From Candidatus Rhodoblastus alkanivorans (GTDB lineage Bacteria; Pseudomonadota; Alphaproteobacteria; Rhizobiales; Beijerinckiaceae): a stretch of DNA of 64,000 nucleotides. Positions 53,245-62,684 of this stretch are shown piece after piece (the stretch's first letter is position 1; every line of letters starts with the position of its first letter). Location of the stretch: assembly GCF_022760755.1 (NCBI RefSeq), contig NZ_JAIVFP010000001.1, forward strand, positions 2,026,001-2,090,000. The letters are read 5' to 3'. The position numbers and the translations under genes are program-made. Below the pieces are notes generated by a model, which saw only the letters and a list, made by a program, of their open reading frames with translations, ran no database searches and was not told the DNA's origin.

Positions 53245-54274
53245 AGCGACCGTGGCGCGACGGCGCTCGACCCCCGGAGTCCTGTCGCTGCTGTCCGCGC
53301 TGCTGGTTTTCGCCGTGCTCGGGGCGCTGACGCTTGGGCGCTATCCGGTTTCGCTGCGTGATATATTCGAATTTCTTGGCGTCCGGCTTCATCTCGCGAC
53401 GCTCGCGCCTCATCGGGACGACCTGCTGCGCAATGTGATCCTGGAGGTTCGGGCGCCGCGGGTGCTTTCGGCGGCGCTCATCGGCGCCGCGATGAGCGTC
53501 GCGGGGGCGTCCTACCAATCGGTCTTTCGCAATCCGCTGGCGTCGCCCGCCATGCTCGGCGCGCTGGGCGGCGCGAGTTTCGGCGCCGCGCTCGGCCTTC
53601 TTCTCGGCGTCGGCTGGGCGGCGGTTCAGGGGATTTCCTTCGTGTTCGGCGTGGCCGCGGTGACGCTTGGGGTGGGCGTCGCCAATGCCTTCGGCGCCGC
53701 CTCCACCATCACGCTCATTCTCGGCGGCATGATTTCCGGCGCCTTTTTCACCGCCCTGCTGTCGATCCTGAAATATCTCGCGGATCCCTACGATCAATTG
53801 CCGAGCATCGTCTATTGGCTCATGGGCAGCCTTTCGGGCGTCACCCTGTCGCAGGCCATGATCGCCGCGCCGGCCATATTGGCGGGCATTCTCGTCCTGG
53901 TCGCGCTGGCGCGGCCGATGGACGCGCTCGCCATGGGCGAGGACGAGGCGCGCTCGCTCGGCGTGCCCGTCGGGGCGGTCCGCTACGGGGCGATCGCCGC
54001 CGCGACGCTGATCACCGCGCTCGGGGTGTCGCTCGCCGGCATGATTGGCTGGATCGGCCTTTTCGCGCCCCATCTCGCCCGCATTCTGGTCGGGCCGCAC
54101 AACAGCGTCCTGGTTCCGGCGGCGGCGCTGATCGGCGCCATTTTCCTCATCGGCGCCGACAGCCTCGCCCGGTCGATGGGCCGGGCCGAAATTCCCGTCG
54201 GCATCGTCACTGAACTGATCGGCATTCCCGCCTTCCTGCTGGTGTTGCGGCGTAGCCGGAGGGGCTGGACATGA
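53222..54274 (+). CDS. FecCD/BtuC/MolB-type ABC importer permease
   Basis: The 350-residue inner-membrane protein has about ten helices. Family motifs are RAPRVLSAALIGAAMSVAGA and YQSVFRNPLASPAMLGALGG (FecCD signature), GMISGAFFTALLSILKYLAD, SIVYWLMGSLSG and GWIGLFAPHLARILVGPHNS, the cytoplasmic loop that contacts the ATPase. It forms a homodimer pore. The gene overlaps the binding-protein gene by 23 bases and the ATPase gene by four, so the transporter is made from one message. Confidence 0.93.
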   Translation: MSNASCAEATVARRRSTPGVLSLLSALLVFAVLGALTLGRYPVSLRDIFEFLGVRLHLATLAPHRDDLLRNVILEVRAPRVLSAALIGAAMSVAGASYQSVFRNPLASPAMLGALGGASFGAALGLLLGVGWAAVQGISFVFGVAAVTLGVGVANAFGAASTITLILGGMISGAFFTALLSILKYLADPYDQLPSIVYWLMGSLSGVTLSQAMIAAPAILAGILVLVALARPMDALAMGEDEARSLGVPVGAVRYGAIAAATLITALGVSLAGMIGWIGLFAPHLARILVGPHNSVLVPAAALIGAIFLIGADSLARSMGRAEIPVGIVTELIGIPAFLLVLRRSRRGWT

Positions 54275-55059
54275 GCGCCGCCTCGCTCGTCGGCATGGAC
54301 ATCGCCTATCGGCGCGGCGCGCGCGACGCGCTCGCCGGCGCGTCGCTCGCGATCTGGTCGGGCGAAATTGTCGCGCTGCTCGGCGCCAACGGCTCCGGCA
54401 AGACCACTTTGCTGCGAATCCTGATGGGATTTCTGGCGCCGGCGGGCGGGCGCGTCCTGCTCGACGGCGCGCCGATCGAAAAGCTCGGCCGGCGGGCGAT
54501 CGCGCGGAAAATCGCCTATGTCGCGCAGAACCATGCCGCGCCCTTTCCCTATCTCGTGCGCGACGTCGTGGCGCTCGGGCGCCTGCCGCACAGCGGCTGG
54601 CGTCCCGGCGCGAGCGCGCATGAGGAGCCTCATGTGGACGAGGCCCTGCGCCGCCTCAGGATTTCCCACCTCGCCGACCGTCCCTATACCGAAATTTCCG
54701 GGGGCGAGCGGCAACTCGCGATGCTCGGCCGCGCGCTCGCGCAGGGGGCGGAAATACTGGTGCTGGACGAGCCGATGACTGGCCTCGACTATGGCGCGCA
54801 ATTGCGCCTGATCGCGCTGCTGCGCGGTCTGGCGGCAGAGGCCAGGGGAATCGTCATGACCACCCACCATCCCGAACACGCCCATTGGGCCAGCGACCGC
54901 GTGGCCTTTCTGGAGAAAGGCCGGATCGCCGAACAGGGCCCGCCGGACGAAGTGCTTACGGCGGCCGCGATCGAGCGGCTTTATGGCGTGAAGGTCGACA
55001 CGCTGGAAACGGATACGGGCCGAAGGCTTTTCGGGCCGCGCGAGCACGGCTCCTGGTGA
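54271..55059 (+). CDS. FecE/BtuD/MolC-type ABC importer ATPase
   Basis: The 262-residue ATP-binding subunit has Walker A LLGANGSGKTTLLRILMG, Q-loop KIAYVAQNHAAPFPYLVRDV, signature YTEISGGERQLAMLGRALAQ, Walker B EILVLDEPMTGLDYGAQL and the switch His in VMTTHHPEHAHW. It powers the BtuCD-like permease encoded just before. It closes the operon YqeB-like, DUF2478, binding protein, permease, ATPase. The next gene is on the opposite strand and ends one base later. Confidence 0.94.
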   Translation: MSAASLVGMDIAYRRGARDALAGASLAIWSGEIVALLGANGSGKTTLLRILMGFLAPAGGRVLLDGAPIEKLGRRAIARKIAYVAQNHAAPFPYLVRDVVALGRLPHSGWRPGASAHEEPHVDEALRRLRISHLADRPYTEISGGERQLAMLGRALAQGAEILVLDEPMTGLDYGAQLRLIALLRGLAAEARGIVMTTHHPEHAHWASDRVAFLEKGRIAEQGPPDEVLTAAAIERLYGVKVDTLETDTGRRLFGPREHGSW

Positions 55060-55060
55060 T

Positions 55061-58000
55061 TCAATATTCCCACTGGGTCGCCACGCCCAATGAGGCGCTG
55101 CCGTCGGCGTCGGCGGTGCCCTGGACGCGCAGGCGCTTGGTGATGTCCACGCCGAGGGTCACGGCATTGTCGGCGGGCTTGGCGCCGGTGCGCACGCCGA
55201 CATTGACGTTTTTCGAAATATAGCGGCTGGCGCCGACCTGCGGGCTGCCGTCGGGTCCGACTCCGACATTGAGCGTATCGACGCCGAGGGCGCGCCGCAT
55301 CTTGTTCATCACGCCCGGTCCGCGCTGGCCGGAAAATTCCGCGATGGTCTGGGCCAGTTGCAGCGCCTGGATCGTGGTGAGCCCGCCCGAGGCGGAATTG
55401 AACAGCAGGCGCGAAATCACCTCGTCCTGCGGCAGCGAGGGGATTGACGAGAAGGCGAAGGCGGGTTCGTCGGCGGGGCCGGTGACCGCGATCCGGGCGG
55501 TGATGTCGCCCGCCGCGACCTCGGTCAGGAAATCGAGTTGCGGGATGGGGCCGCCGGTGAAGACGATATTGCCGCGGGTGAAGTCGAAGGTCTTGCCGCC
55601 CAGCGACATGGCGCCGCCCCGCAGGTCGAACGAGCCGTGGCTGGACGGCGCGGTGAGGTCGCCGGCGATGTTGAGATGGCCGCCGAGTTCGGCGTTGATG
55701 CCGTGGCCGCGCACGAAAATGCGCGAGGGCGCGCTGACCGCGACATTGAGATCGGCGTTGAAGGCGGGCTGGCTTTTCTTCCGTTTCGCCTGTTGCGCCT
55801 TGCGTTTGGCGGCCAGCGCCATCCGGGCGCGCGCGGCGGCCGTCGGATCGACCTGGCGGATGTTGGCGAGCGGCTGGCTCGAAACAGGAATGCTGTCCGG
55901 AACGCGCACGTCGATGCTGTCGAAATCGACCTTGCCGCTGATGCGCGGACGCCGCGCCAGCGGGCCGCTGAGATCGAGGGCGAGATTGGCGATCGCGGTG
56001 ACGTAATCGTTGGAGACGAGTTCGGCCTTCTGGCCCGTGATGCGCAGGGAGGCGGGGAAGCCGGCGTCCGGCGCGACGCGCACGTCGCCGGTCATCGCGA
56101 TCGTGCCGCTGTTGCGGGTCGCGGCGGTGAAGCGCTCGATCGCGATTCTGTCGCCGCGCGCCCGCAGCATGGCGTTGACATGGTCGAACCGCACGCCCGC
56201 GAGCGGGTCGTCGAAGGAGCCGTTGGCGAGGCTGGCGGAGCCGGCGAGTTGCGGCTTGTTTGCCGGCCCCTGCGCCTTGGCGTCGATTGACAGCTTGCCG
56301 GAGACGCTCTGGCCGCCAGCCGCGAGCATGGTGTTGGCGAGGCTGGCGTCGATCGCGGCGCGGATCGTCAGGTCGAGCGCGCCGGCGGGATCGAGTGGGG
56401 CGAATCCGGTGATTTGAGCCGTTCCGCCGCGCGGCAGGCCGATCGTGGCGTCAAGGCTGGTCCGCTTTCCCTGCAGCCGGCCGGAGGCGCGCGCGCCGAT
56501 CGCCGGCAGGCTGGCGGAGCGGGTCTGCGGCGTGGAGAGCCGCGCCAGCTCCAGCCGCCAGTCGCCCGTGGGCGCCGAAGGCTTGCCGGCGATTTTGGCC
56601 GCAACGTCGAGCGTTCCCTCCAGAGCGAGATCGGGCGAGGCCAGTCTGGCGAGGGCGAGCGGGAGCGATTTGGCCGAAACACGCAGGTCCAGTTTGTCGC
56701 CCGCCGTCCCGTCGACATTCAGCCGCCCGGCGCCGGAGGCGAGCGACAGGCCGCGGATTTCCACCCCGCCGGGCGGGTAGGCGAAACGCGCCGGACCCGC
56801 GAGGGATATTCTCTGGCCCGCGCCCTTCGCCTCGAAGGCGGAGAGTTCGAGCTTGATCGGCTTCTGGGCGAACAGCCGGCCCTTGCTTTCGACCGTGTTT
56901 CCGCGCGCTTCGGTGGAGAGGGTCAAATCGCTGGCGCCGGCGCCGGATTTGGCGACGAGGCGCAGGCGCGGGATGGATTCGCCAGCGATGCGGGCGCGGT
57001 CGATCGAGGCCGTTCCGTCGAGCGTCGGCGCCCCGAACAGGTCCGAGCCGCGCAGATCGACATCCAGTTTTTCGACGCTTGCCTGCGCCGCCTTCAGGCC
57101 GGTGGCCGTGACCCGGGCGGCGCCCGACTGGCGGCCGTCCGCGGCGCTGAAGGTGAGATCGGCGTCGAGCTTGCCGGCGAGTTTCTGCAGGGCGAGGGGC
57201 GAGACGTCGTCGAGGTTATCCGCGCGGAGTTTTAAAGTTCCGTCCAGCAAATTCTTGGGCGACAGCGCGCCAGAGCCGGACAGGAACACCGAGCCGATGC
57301 TCAGCTTGTCGGCGGCGAAGCGCCAAACCTGGGCGGCGTCGCGCGAAATGTCCAGCGCGCCCTTGGCGGGTTTGGAGCCGATCTGGCCGTCGAGCGCGAT
57401 CCGCGCTTGCGGCGCTGCGATCAGGTCCTTGCCCGATATGTCGAAAGTCAGGCGCGGAATCGAGCGGCCCATCGAACGGACATTGGTCAGCGCCAGCGTC
57501 AGGGTCGCGTCGGGATGTTCGAGCGAGCCGGTCAGTTTGCCTTTCGCTTCCGCCTTGCCGGCAAAATCCTTGGCGATCCGGGCGAGGTCGCCTGCCGTGG
57601 CGGTGAAATCGACGTCGGCGGCTTCACGGGTCGCGCGGCCGTCGATCCGCGCTGTAAGGCCGGGGGTCGTCAGGGTCAGACCATCGAAATGGAAGCCGTC
57701 TTTGCTCTTGCCCAAGGCGCCGGCAATGTCCGCCTTGCCGCCGATCAGACCATCGGCGGCGGCGATTCCCGTCGCCAGCTTCTCAGCCTTGATCGCAAGT
57801 TTGGCGTCGATCCGCCCCTTGGCCGGGGCGCCGGACAGATCGACGCCGCCCTTGACCGAACCGGCCAGCGCCATCTGCGCCAAAGCGGCGAAGCGGCGCA
57901 GATCCGGCGCGCCGAAATCGACATGGCCGTTGAGCCGGTGGAGGCCGAAGGCGCCGGTCGCGGCGACCTCGCCGGCTGCGGTGCTCAGTTTCGCCGTCGA

Positions 58001-59422
58001 CACGTCGGCGTCGCCGCTCGGCGCGGCGCGGGCGCGCAGCGTCAAGGTGAAGCTTGCGCCAATAGCGTCGTTCAGGCTTTTGTCGCGGAAGGACAGGCCC
58101 TCGCCCGAAGCGTCGGCGGCGACATCGACCCTTGTCTTGGCGTCGGTCGCGGGGCCGTCGGGCCGCGCGGTCACCTTGGCGTCGAGCCGGCCGATCTTTC
58201 CGGCGGGCGCGGCGGCGTCGGCGACGTGGAGATTGAGATCCATATCGGGCGCCAGCATCGGCCCCTGGGCGTCGAGCCGGAATTCGAGCGCGCCGATGCG
58301 GACGTCGCCGGCGCGGACGGCGCCGCTCTCGTCGGCCAGCGCGGCGAGCTTCACATGGGCGTCCACATTCCGGTCGGCGGAGAACTTTCCGCTGGCGTCG
58401 AGTTGCGCCTCGCTGGCGGCAATGCGGAAGGCGTCGAGGCCGTAGAAGCCGTCGTCGCCGAACAGGATCGCGCCGGAAACCTTGGTGTCGCCCTGGAAGA
58501 CCGGGCCGAGCCACGGCGGCAGCAGTTTTTCGACCGCGCCATTGAGATTGAGCGTCAAGGCGCGGGCGGCGGCGGCGCGGTTCAGGCGCGCGTCGCCGCT
58601 CACCGTCGCCAGTGGGCCGGCGACGAATTTCAACTGCGCCTGGAAGCCGTCGAGCGGCCCCTCGCCATGGAGGTCGAGATCGATCGGGGGCAGGCCGTCG
58701 AGCTTGGCGGCATGGGCGATCAGGCCGCCCGCCGGCTCGTGGACGGAAGCCCCAAGCTTGAGCATGGTCGACGTTGGCTTGTAGGCGAGATTCAAGGCCA
58801 GCGCGCCGGGCGCGTCCTGTCTTTTCAGGTCGAAGACGAGATCGAGCCCGTCGGAGGCGCGACCGAGGCTGGCGTGGCCCTGGGCTTCGAGACGGGCGGC
58901 GACGCCGATCACGGGCTGGCCGAGATCGAGCTGGGCGAGGGAAAAGGCGCCGACCACAACCTTGATCGGCAGATTCGGCGCGGAGGGCGCCCCGGCGGGC
59001 GCTTCGGATCCCGATTCCGCCGGCTTGGCCTGGGAGGGAATGGGCCTGCGCAGGATTTCGAGATGGCCGATCTCGAGGTTGTTGACGAGCAGTTTGCCGA
59101 AAAGAAGCGCCGATTGGGTCCACACGATCCTGGCGCGATCGAGCTTGAGCCAGGGGCCCTTGGCGTCGGAAATCTCAACGTCGCGGATAGTCGCGTCCGA
59201 GGACAACGCCCCGTCCACCGCGCCGATCGAGATTTTCATGTCGGGCGTGGACAGCGCCTTTTCAATCACCGAGGCGAGAAGGCCTTTCTGGTCGCCCGGG
59301 GGCGCGCCGGCGGCGGTGGGCCCGGTCGGCCCCGCATAATAGACGAGCCCCGCGTAAATCCCGCCGCCGATCAGGGCGAGGAGCACGGCGGCGAGGCCGA
59401 GATATCGCAACGCGCGCGCCAT
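55061..59422 (-). CDS. tamB: TamB, translocation and assembly module inner-membrane component (DUF490)
   Basis: A 1453-residue protein with an N-terminal membrane anchor (residues ~5-27, LRYLGLAAVLLALIGGGIYA). A very long series of beta-strand repeats fills the periplasm (LDGTASIDRARIAGESIPRL-like units). The C-terminal DUF490/TamB domain has GGAMSLGGKTFDFTRGNIVF, FLTEVAAGDITARIAVTGPA and SSIPSLPQDEVISRLLFNSA. With TamA it helps outer-membrane protein insertion or lipid transport between membranes. Its ATG overlaps the tamA stop (TGATG), so the two are coupled. Confidence 0.95.
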   Translation of the reverse strand: MARALRYLGLAAVLLALIGGGIYAGLVYYAGPTGPTAAGAPPGDQKGLLASVIEKALSTPDMKISIGAVDGALSSDATIRDVEISDAKGPWLKLDRARIVWTQSALLFGKLLVNNLEIGHLEILRRPIPSQAKPAESGSEAPAGAPSAPNLPIKVVVGAFSLAQLDLGQPVIGVAARLEAQGHASLGRASDGLDLVFDLKRQDAPGALALNLAYKPTSTMLKLGASVHEPAGGLIAHAAKLDGLPPIDLDLHGEGPLDGFQAQLKFVAGPLATVSGDARLNRAAAARALTLNLNGAVEKLLPPWLGPVFQGDTKVSGAILFGDDGFYGLDAFRIAASEAQLDASGKFSADRNVDAHVKLAALADESGAVRAGDVRIGALEFRLDAQGPMLAPDMDLNLHVADAAAPAGKIGRLDAKVTARPDGPATDAKTRVDVAADASGEGLSFRDKSLNDAIGASFTLTLRARAAPSGDADVSTAKLSTAAGEVAATGAFGLHRLNGHVDFGAPDLRRFAALAQMALAGSVKGGVDLSGAPAKGRIDAKLAIKAEKLATGIAAADGLIGGKADIAGALGKSKDGFHFDGLTLTTPGLTARIDGRATREAADVDFTATAGDLARIAKDFAGKAEAKGKLTGSLEHPDATLTLALTNVRSMGRSIPRLTFDISGKDLIAAPQARIALDGQIGSKPAKGALDISRDAAQVWRFAADKLSIGSVFLSGSGALSPKNLLDGTLKLRADNLDDVSPLALQKLAGKLDADLTFSAADGRQSGAARVTATGLKAAQASVEKLDVDLRGSDLFGAPTLDGTASIDRARIAGESIPRLRLVAKSGAGASDLTLSTEARGNTVESKGRLFAQKPIKLELSAFEAKGAGQRISLAGPARFAYPPGGVEIRGLSLASGAGRLNVDGTAGDKLDLRVSAKSLPLALARLASPDLALEGTLDVAAKIAGKPSAPTGDWRLELARLSTPQTRSASLPAIGARASGRLQGKRTSLDATIGLPRGGTAQITGFAPLDPAGALDLTIRAAIDASLANTMLAAGGQSVSGKLSIDAKAQGPANKPQLAGSASLANGSFDDPLAGVRFDHVNAMLRARGDRIAIERFTAATRNSGTIAMTGDVRVAPDAGFPASLRITGQKAELVSNDYVTAIANLALDLSGPLARRPRISGKVDFDSIDVRVPDSIPVSSQPLANIRQVDPTAAARARMALAAKRKAQQAKRKKSQPAFNADLNVAVSAPSRIFVRGHGINAELGGHLNIAGDLTAPSSHGSFDLRGGAMSLGGKTFDFTRGNIVFTGGPIPQLDFLTEVAAGDITARIAVTGPADEPAFAFSSIPSLPQDEVISRLLFNSASGGLTTIQALQLAQTIAEFSGQRGPGVMNKMRRALGVDTLNVGVGPDGSPQVGASRYISKNVNVGVRTGAKPADNAVTLGVDITKRLRVQGTADADGSASLGVATQWEY

Positions 59423-61374
59423 CAGAAGGCCTGCCCTACGCCGAAATAAACAGCCACGGACGGATCTCCCGACTGGCGCTCGAGCGGGAAGGCGACGTCG
59501 ACGCGGAACGGTCCGAAGCCGGTATAGTAGCGCAGGCCGAGGCCGACGGAATAGCAGATATATTGCTCGAAATTGGGGAAGGAGGTCGCATAGGCCTGGC
59601 CCGCGTCCACGAAGGGAACGATTCCGATCGTGTCGGTGATCTTGATGCGCGCCTCGGCCGAGGCCTCGAACAGGCTCTGGCCGCCCATCGGCTCGCCATT
59701 GGCGCCGAGCGGGCTCAGCGAGCGCCAGGGATAGCCGCGCACCGAACCGCCGCCGCCCGCGAAAAAGCGGCGGTTGTCGGGAATGTCGAGGATATAGGCG
59801 CCGCCGCCGGCGCCGAGCGCGACCCGTCCGGCGAGTACATAGCGGCCGTCGTCGTCGATCGAATAATAGGTCGAGGCCTGGGCCTTGCCCTGGTAGAAAT
59901 TCATCGACGAGCCGAAGAATTTCGGATCGGCGCTGCCGGTCGCGATCACGCGCACGCCGCGATGGGGGTCGAGTTCGTTGTCGGTGGTGTCGTAACGCAG
60001 GGCGACGGAGACGCCGGACAGGAAATAATTGGTCTTGCCGAAGGAATCCTGGGACTGGCCGCGCTCGATCTCCCAGCCGGCCTGGAACCAGAATTCTTCG
60101 CTGAAGCGGTGGCGGATATATTGGCTGACGTTGAAATATTGCGCCTGATAGGAGTTCGTGACCTCGCGGGCCAAAGTGACGTCGGCGAGATAGTCGTTGC
60201 GCGAGCCGCCGAGCGCCGGTTTGATGAAATTGGCGTTGAGCCGCCCCAGCATGCGGTTGGGATCGAACCAGCTTTTGTTCCGGACCGTGTCGTAGGTGGT
60301 GTTCTGCGAATAGCCAACCACGCCCGAGAGCCGCAGCCTTTCGCCGCCGCCGAACAGGTTGCGCGCGGTCCAGTCCGCCCGCGCCGAAGGCCCGTCCACG
60401 GTGGAATATTGCGCGGCCGCGCTCACCGCATATTTCTTGCGCTCGTCAACCTGCACGGTGATGGGCAGATTGCCGTCGGGGTCGAGATGGTCGGATTCAA
60501 GGATGCGGGTCGAGCCGATGGCCTCGATCTGCCCCATCGATTTGCGCATGGCGGCGATCTTGTCGGGCGAATATGGGTCGCCGGGCTCGACATAGATGAA
60601 GGAGCGGACGACGCGCGGGTCGAGGTCGCGCGTTCCGGTGATCGTCACCTTGCCGAAGCCGGCCTTGGGTCCGGAATCGACCGTGACCAGCAGATCGACC
60701 CGCTTTTCGGGATGAATCACCGTGGCCTGAGCGAGATCGACCTTGGCGAGCGGAAAAGACTTGCGGCGGACGGCTTGCGCGAGACGCGCCTGCATCGCGC
60801 GAATGCTGCCGGCCGTGGCCGGATCGCCGCTCGCGAGCTTGAGGACGCGCGGCTGGGTCAGGTCGGGATCGACCGGCGCGCCGGTCCTGGCGTCGATGAC
60901 GCGGATTGCGCCGATGTGATAGAGCTGGCCGGACGAGACGATGAGGCGCGCACGGACGACGCGGCGGCCGATATCGGCGTTGGCCTCCTGGGCAGCGGCG
61001 TCGAGTCCGGTCCCGTCCATCGTGATGGCGTGGCCGTCGAGGGTGGCGCGGACAGAAGCGTCATAATAGCCCTCGGCCCATAGCGTATCGACGAGACGCG
61101 GCAGATCGGCCTGGGCGCGGCGGGCGAGGCCCTCGCCATTGTCGGGCGGCTGATGGCGGAGCCGGTAGAGATTGGACGAGGCCTGCAGCGTATCCTTGAG
61201 GGAAGCCTTCGGCGTGACGATCTCGATTTGATAGGCGGCGACGCCCGGCTTGGGCGCGGGCGCAGGGTCGGAATCGCCGAACAGGCCGAAGAACCAATCC
61301 GCGCGCGCAGGTTGCGAGACCAGAGCCGCGCCCGTCAGGAGGCCAAGTAAGAGGGCTTCGGGCAAACGGTTCAT
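59422..61374 (-). CDS. tamA: TamA-like outer-membrane assembly protein (Omp85 family)
   Basis: The 650-residue protein has a signal peptide (RLPEALLLGLLTGAALVSQP). POTRA domains follow (residues ~50-270: VDTLWAEGYYDASVRATLDG, VTITGTRDLDPRVVRSFIYV). The 16-strand Omp85 barrel has the loop-6 motif AGGGGSVRGYPWRSLSPLGA, and the protein ends YFGVGQAF with a C-terminal Phe. The partner tamB follows immediately. The start at 61374 is set by the signal peptide. About 480 bp between it and the divergent cold-shock gene hold no gene that I recognise. Confidence 0.93.
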   Translation of the reverse strand: MNRLPEALLLGLLTGAALVSQPARADWFFGLFGDSDPAPAPKPGVAAYQIEIVTPKASLKDTLQASSNLYRLRHQPPDNGEGLARRAQADLPRLVDTLWAEGYYDASVRATLDGHAITMDGTGLDAAAQEANADIGRRVVRARLIVSSGQLYHIGAIRVIDARTGAPVDPDLTQPRVLKLASGDPATAGSIRAMQARLAQAVRRKSFPLAKVDLAQATVIHPEKRVDLLVTVDSGPKAGFGKVTITGTRDLDPRVVRSFIYVEPGDPYSPDKIAAMRKSMGQIEAIGSTRILESDHLDPDGNLPITVQVDERKKYAVSAAAQYSTVDGPSARADWTARNLFGGGERLRLSGVVGYSQNTTYDTVRNKSWFDPNRMLGRLNANFIKPALGGSRNDYLADVTLAREVTNSYQAQYFNVSQYIRHRFSEEFWFQAGWEIERGQSQDSFGKTNYFLSGVSVALRYDTTDNELDPHRGVRVIATGSADPKFFGSSMNFYQGKAQASTYYSIDDDGRYVLAGRVALGAGGGAYILDIPDNRRFFAGGGGSVRGYPWRSLSPLGANGEPMGGQSLFEASAEARIKITDTIGIVPFVDAGQAYATSFPNFEQYICYSVGLGLRYYTGFGPFRVDVAFPLERQSGDPSVAVYFGVGQAF

Positions 61375-61855
61375 TGACCTGCGATAGAACGAAACGCCAA
61401 ATCCACACACCATAAGGAGAAATTTATCCGACTATAATGAAACGTTTCTTTCGCCGAAAGCGCGCGGCCTTGTTTTTCCCCGGGCCGGCCGCGGGGAGGG
61501 AAAGGACGACGGCGGCGCGAATCATTTGCCGATCCGCTTGATGTCTGCGCGATCCAGACTTCACGAAATTGTGATCCCAAGGAAATATTTGCCGTCAAAC
61601 AAAGCGCAATCGGCAAAACCCGCCGGAAAGCCGGGATTTTGATCGATAATGATGCGAATTGCGGCTGAATGAATCTAGCCAGATGGGGGGCTTTGCTGCT
61701 AAAAGGCTATTGCGCGGGCTCTGGACTAGGAAAACACACCATCGGCTGGCGTTTCCGGGCGGTCAATTTCGGCTGCCGCGGGGGCAGGGCGTTGTGCGGC
61801 TTCACTCTGGGGCTGCATGACCGGATTGAAATGAGGCGGAGAATTAAAGGCGCAC

Positions 61856-62533
61856 ATGAGCAAAGGTAGAGATTTCCGAGGACCCCGTAAGCGCGGTTTT
61901 GATGACGACGGGCCCTCTCCTTACGACAGTCCGCGCCAGTTTCGCCAGCCTCGCTCCTTCGACCGTCAGCCCATGGGCGGCGGATTCGGGGGCGAATTCG
62001 CGCCTTCTCCGGTTCAGGGCGCCAGCGCCGCAAATTCCGTCGACGCGGTCGTGAAATGGTTTAAGGGCGACAAAGGCTTCGGCTTTGTCGAACTGTCGAA
62101 CGGCAGCGGCGACGCCTTCCTGCATATTGGCGCCTTGCAATCGGCGGGCTACGAGTCCGTTCCTCCGGGCGCGAAATTGAAGGTCCTGGTCGCCAATGGC
62201 GTCAAGGGCCAGCAGGTGACGCGGGTGCTGGAGGTCGATACGGCCGGCGCCGCCGAGCGCGCGCCGCAGCGCAGTTTCGATTCGTCGCGACCGCCGCCGC
62301 GCCGCCAGCCCGACCTCGCCAATGCGGTGGAAGTTCAGGGCGCGGTGAAGTGGTTCGACGGCGCCAAGGGTTTCGGCTTCGTCCAGGCCAGCGACGGAGG
62401 AAAGGACGTTTTCGTCCATATCTCCATCCTCGGCCAGGCCGGCATCTCCCAGCTTCCCGAGGGGCAGCCGGTGACGATGAAGGTCGTGGACACCCAGAAG
62501 GGCCGCGAGGCGGTCGCCATTTCGCTCGACTGA
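61856..62533 (+). CDS. Double cold-shock-domain protein (CspA-like)
   Basis: The 225-residue protein has a disordered Arg/Pro/Gly-rich N-terminus (~60 residues) and then two cold-shock domains. CSD1 (~62-125) has VVKWFKGDKGFGFVELSNGS and DAFLHIGAL. CSD2 (~160-225) has GAVKWFDGAKGFGFVQASDG and DVFVHISIL. RNP1-type KGFGFV and RNP2-type FLHI/FVHI nucleic-acid contacts are present in both. Two-domain forms are characteristic of alphaproteobacteria and act as RNA chaperones. The transcript ends at the hairpin at 62561. Confidence 0.93.
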   Translation: MSKGRDFRGPRKRGFDDDGPSPYDSPRQFRQPRSFDRQPMGGGFGGEFAPSPVQGASAANSVDAVVKWFKGDKGFGFVELSNGSGDAFLHIGALQSAGYESVPPGAKLKVLVANGVKGQQVTRVLEVDTAGAAERAPQRSFDSSRPPPRRQPDLANAVEVQGAVKWFDGAKGFGFVQASDGGKDVFVHISILGQAGISQLPEGQPVTMKVVDTQKGREAVAISLD

Positions 62534-62560
62534 GCCGTGGCGCGAATCTGAAGTCATCCA

Positions 62561-62586
62561 GAGCAGGGCTTGAGCCCTGCTCTTTT
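62561..62586 (+). terminator. Intrinsic terminator after the cold-shock gene
   Basis: GAGCAGGGCT, loop TG, AGCCCTGCTC, then TTTTCG. The stem of 10 bp is perfect. It is the first of three related hairpins in the gap before mazG. Confidence 0.75.
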
Positions 62587-62600
62587 CGTTTGGGACAATA

Positions 62601-62665
62601 GAGCAGGGCTTGCCCTGCTCGTCTCAAACAGGAATGGGAACGGCAGAGCAGGGCTTGCCCTGCTC
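62601..62665. repeat. Two further copies of the GAGCAGGGC hairpin
   Basis: GAGCAGGGCTTGCCCTGCTC occurs at 62601-62620 and 62646-62665, both followed by GTCT-AAAC-type sequence. They repeat the terminator stem at 62561-62582 in shorter form, so the element has been duplicated in tandem within about 100 bp. Confidence 0.85.
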
Positions 62666-62684
62666 GTCTTAAACGGGAAAAGTC

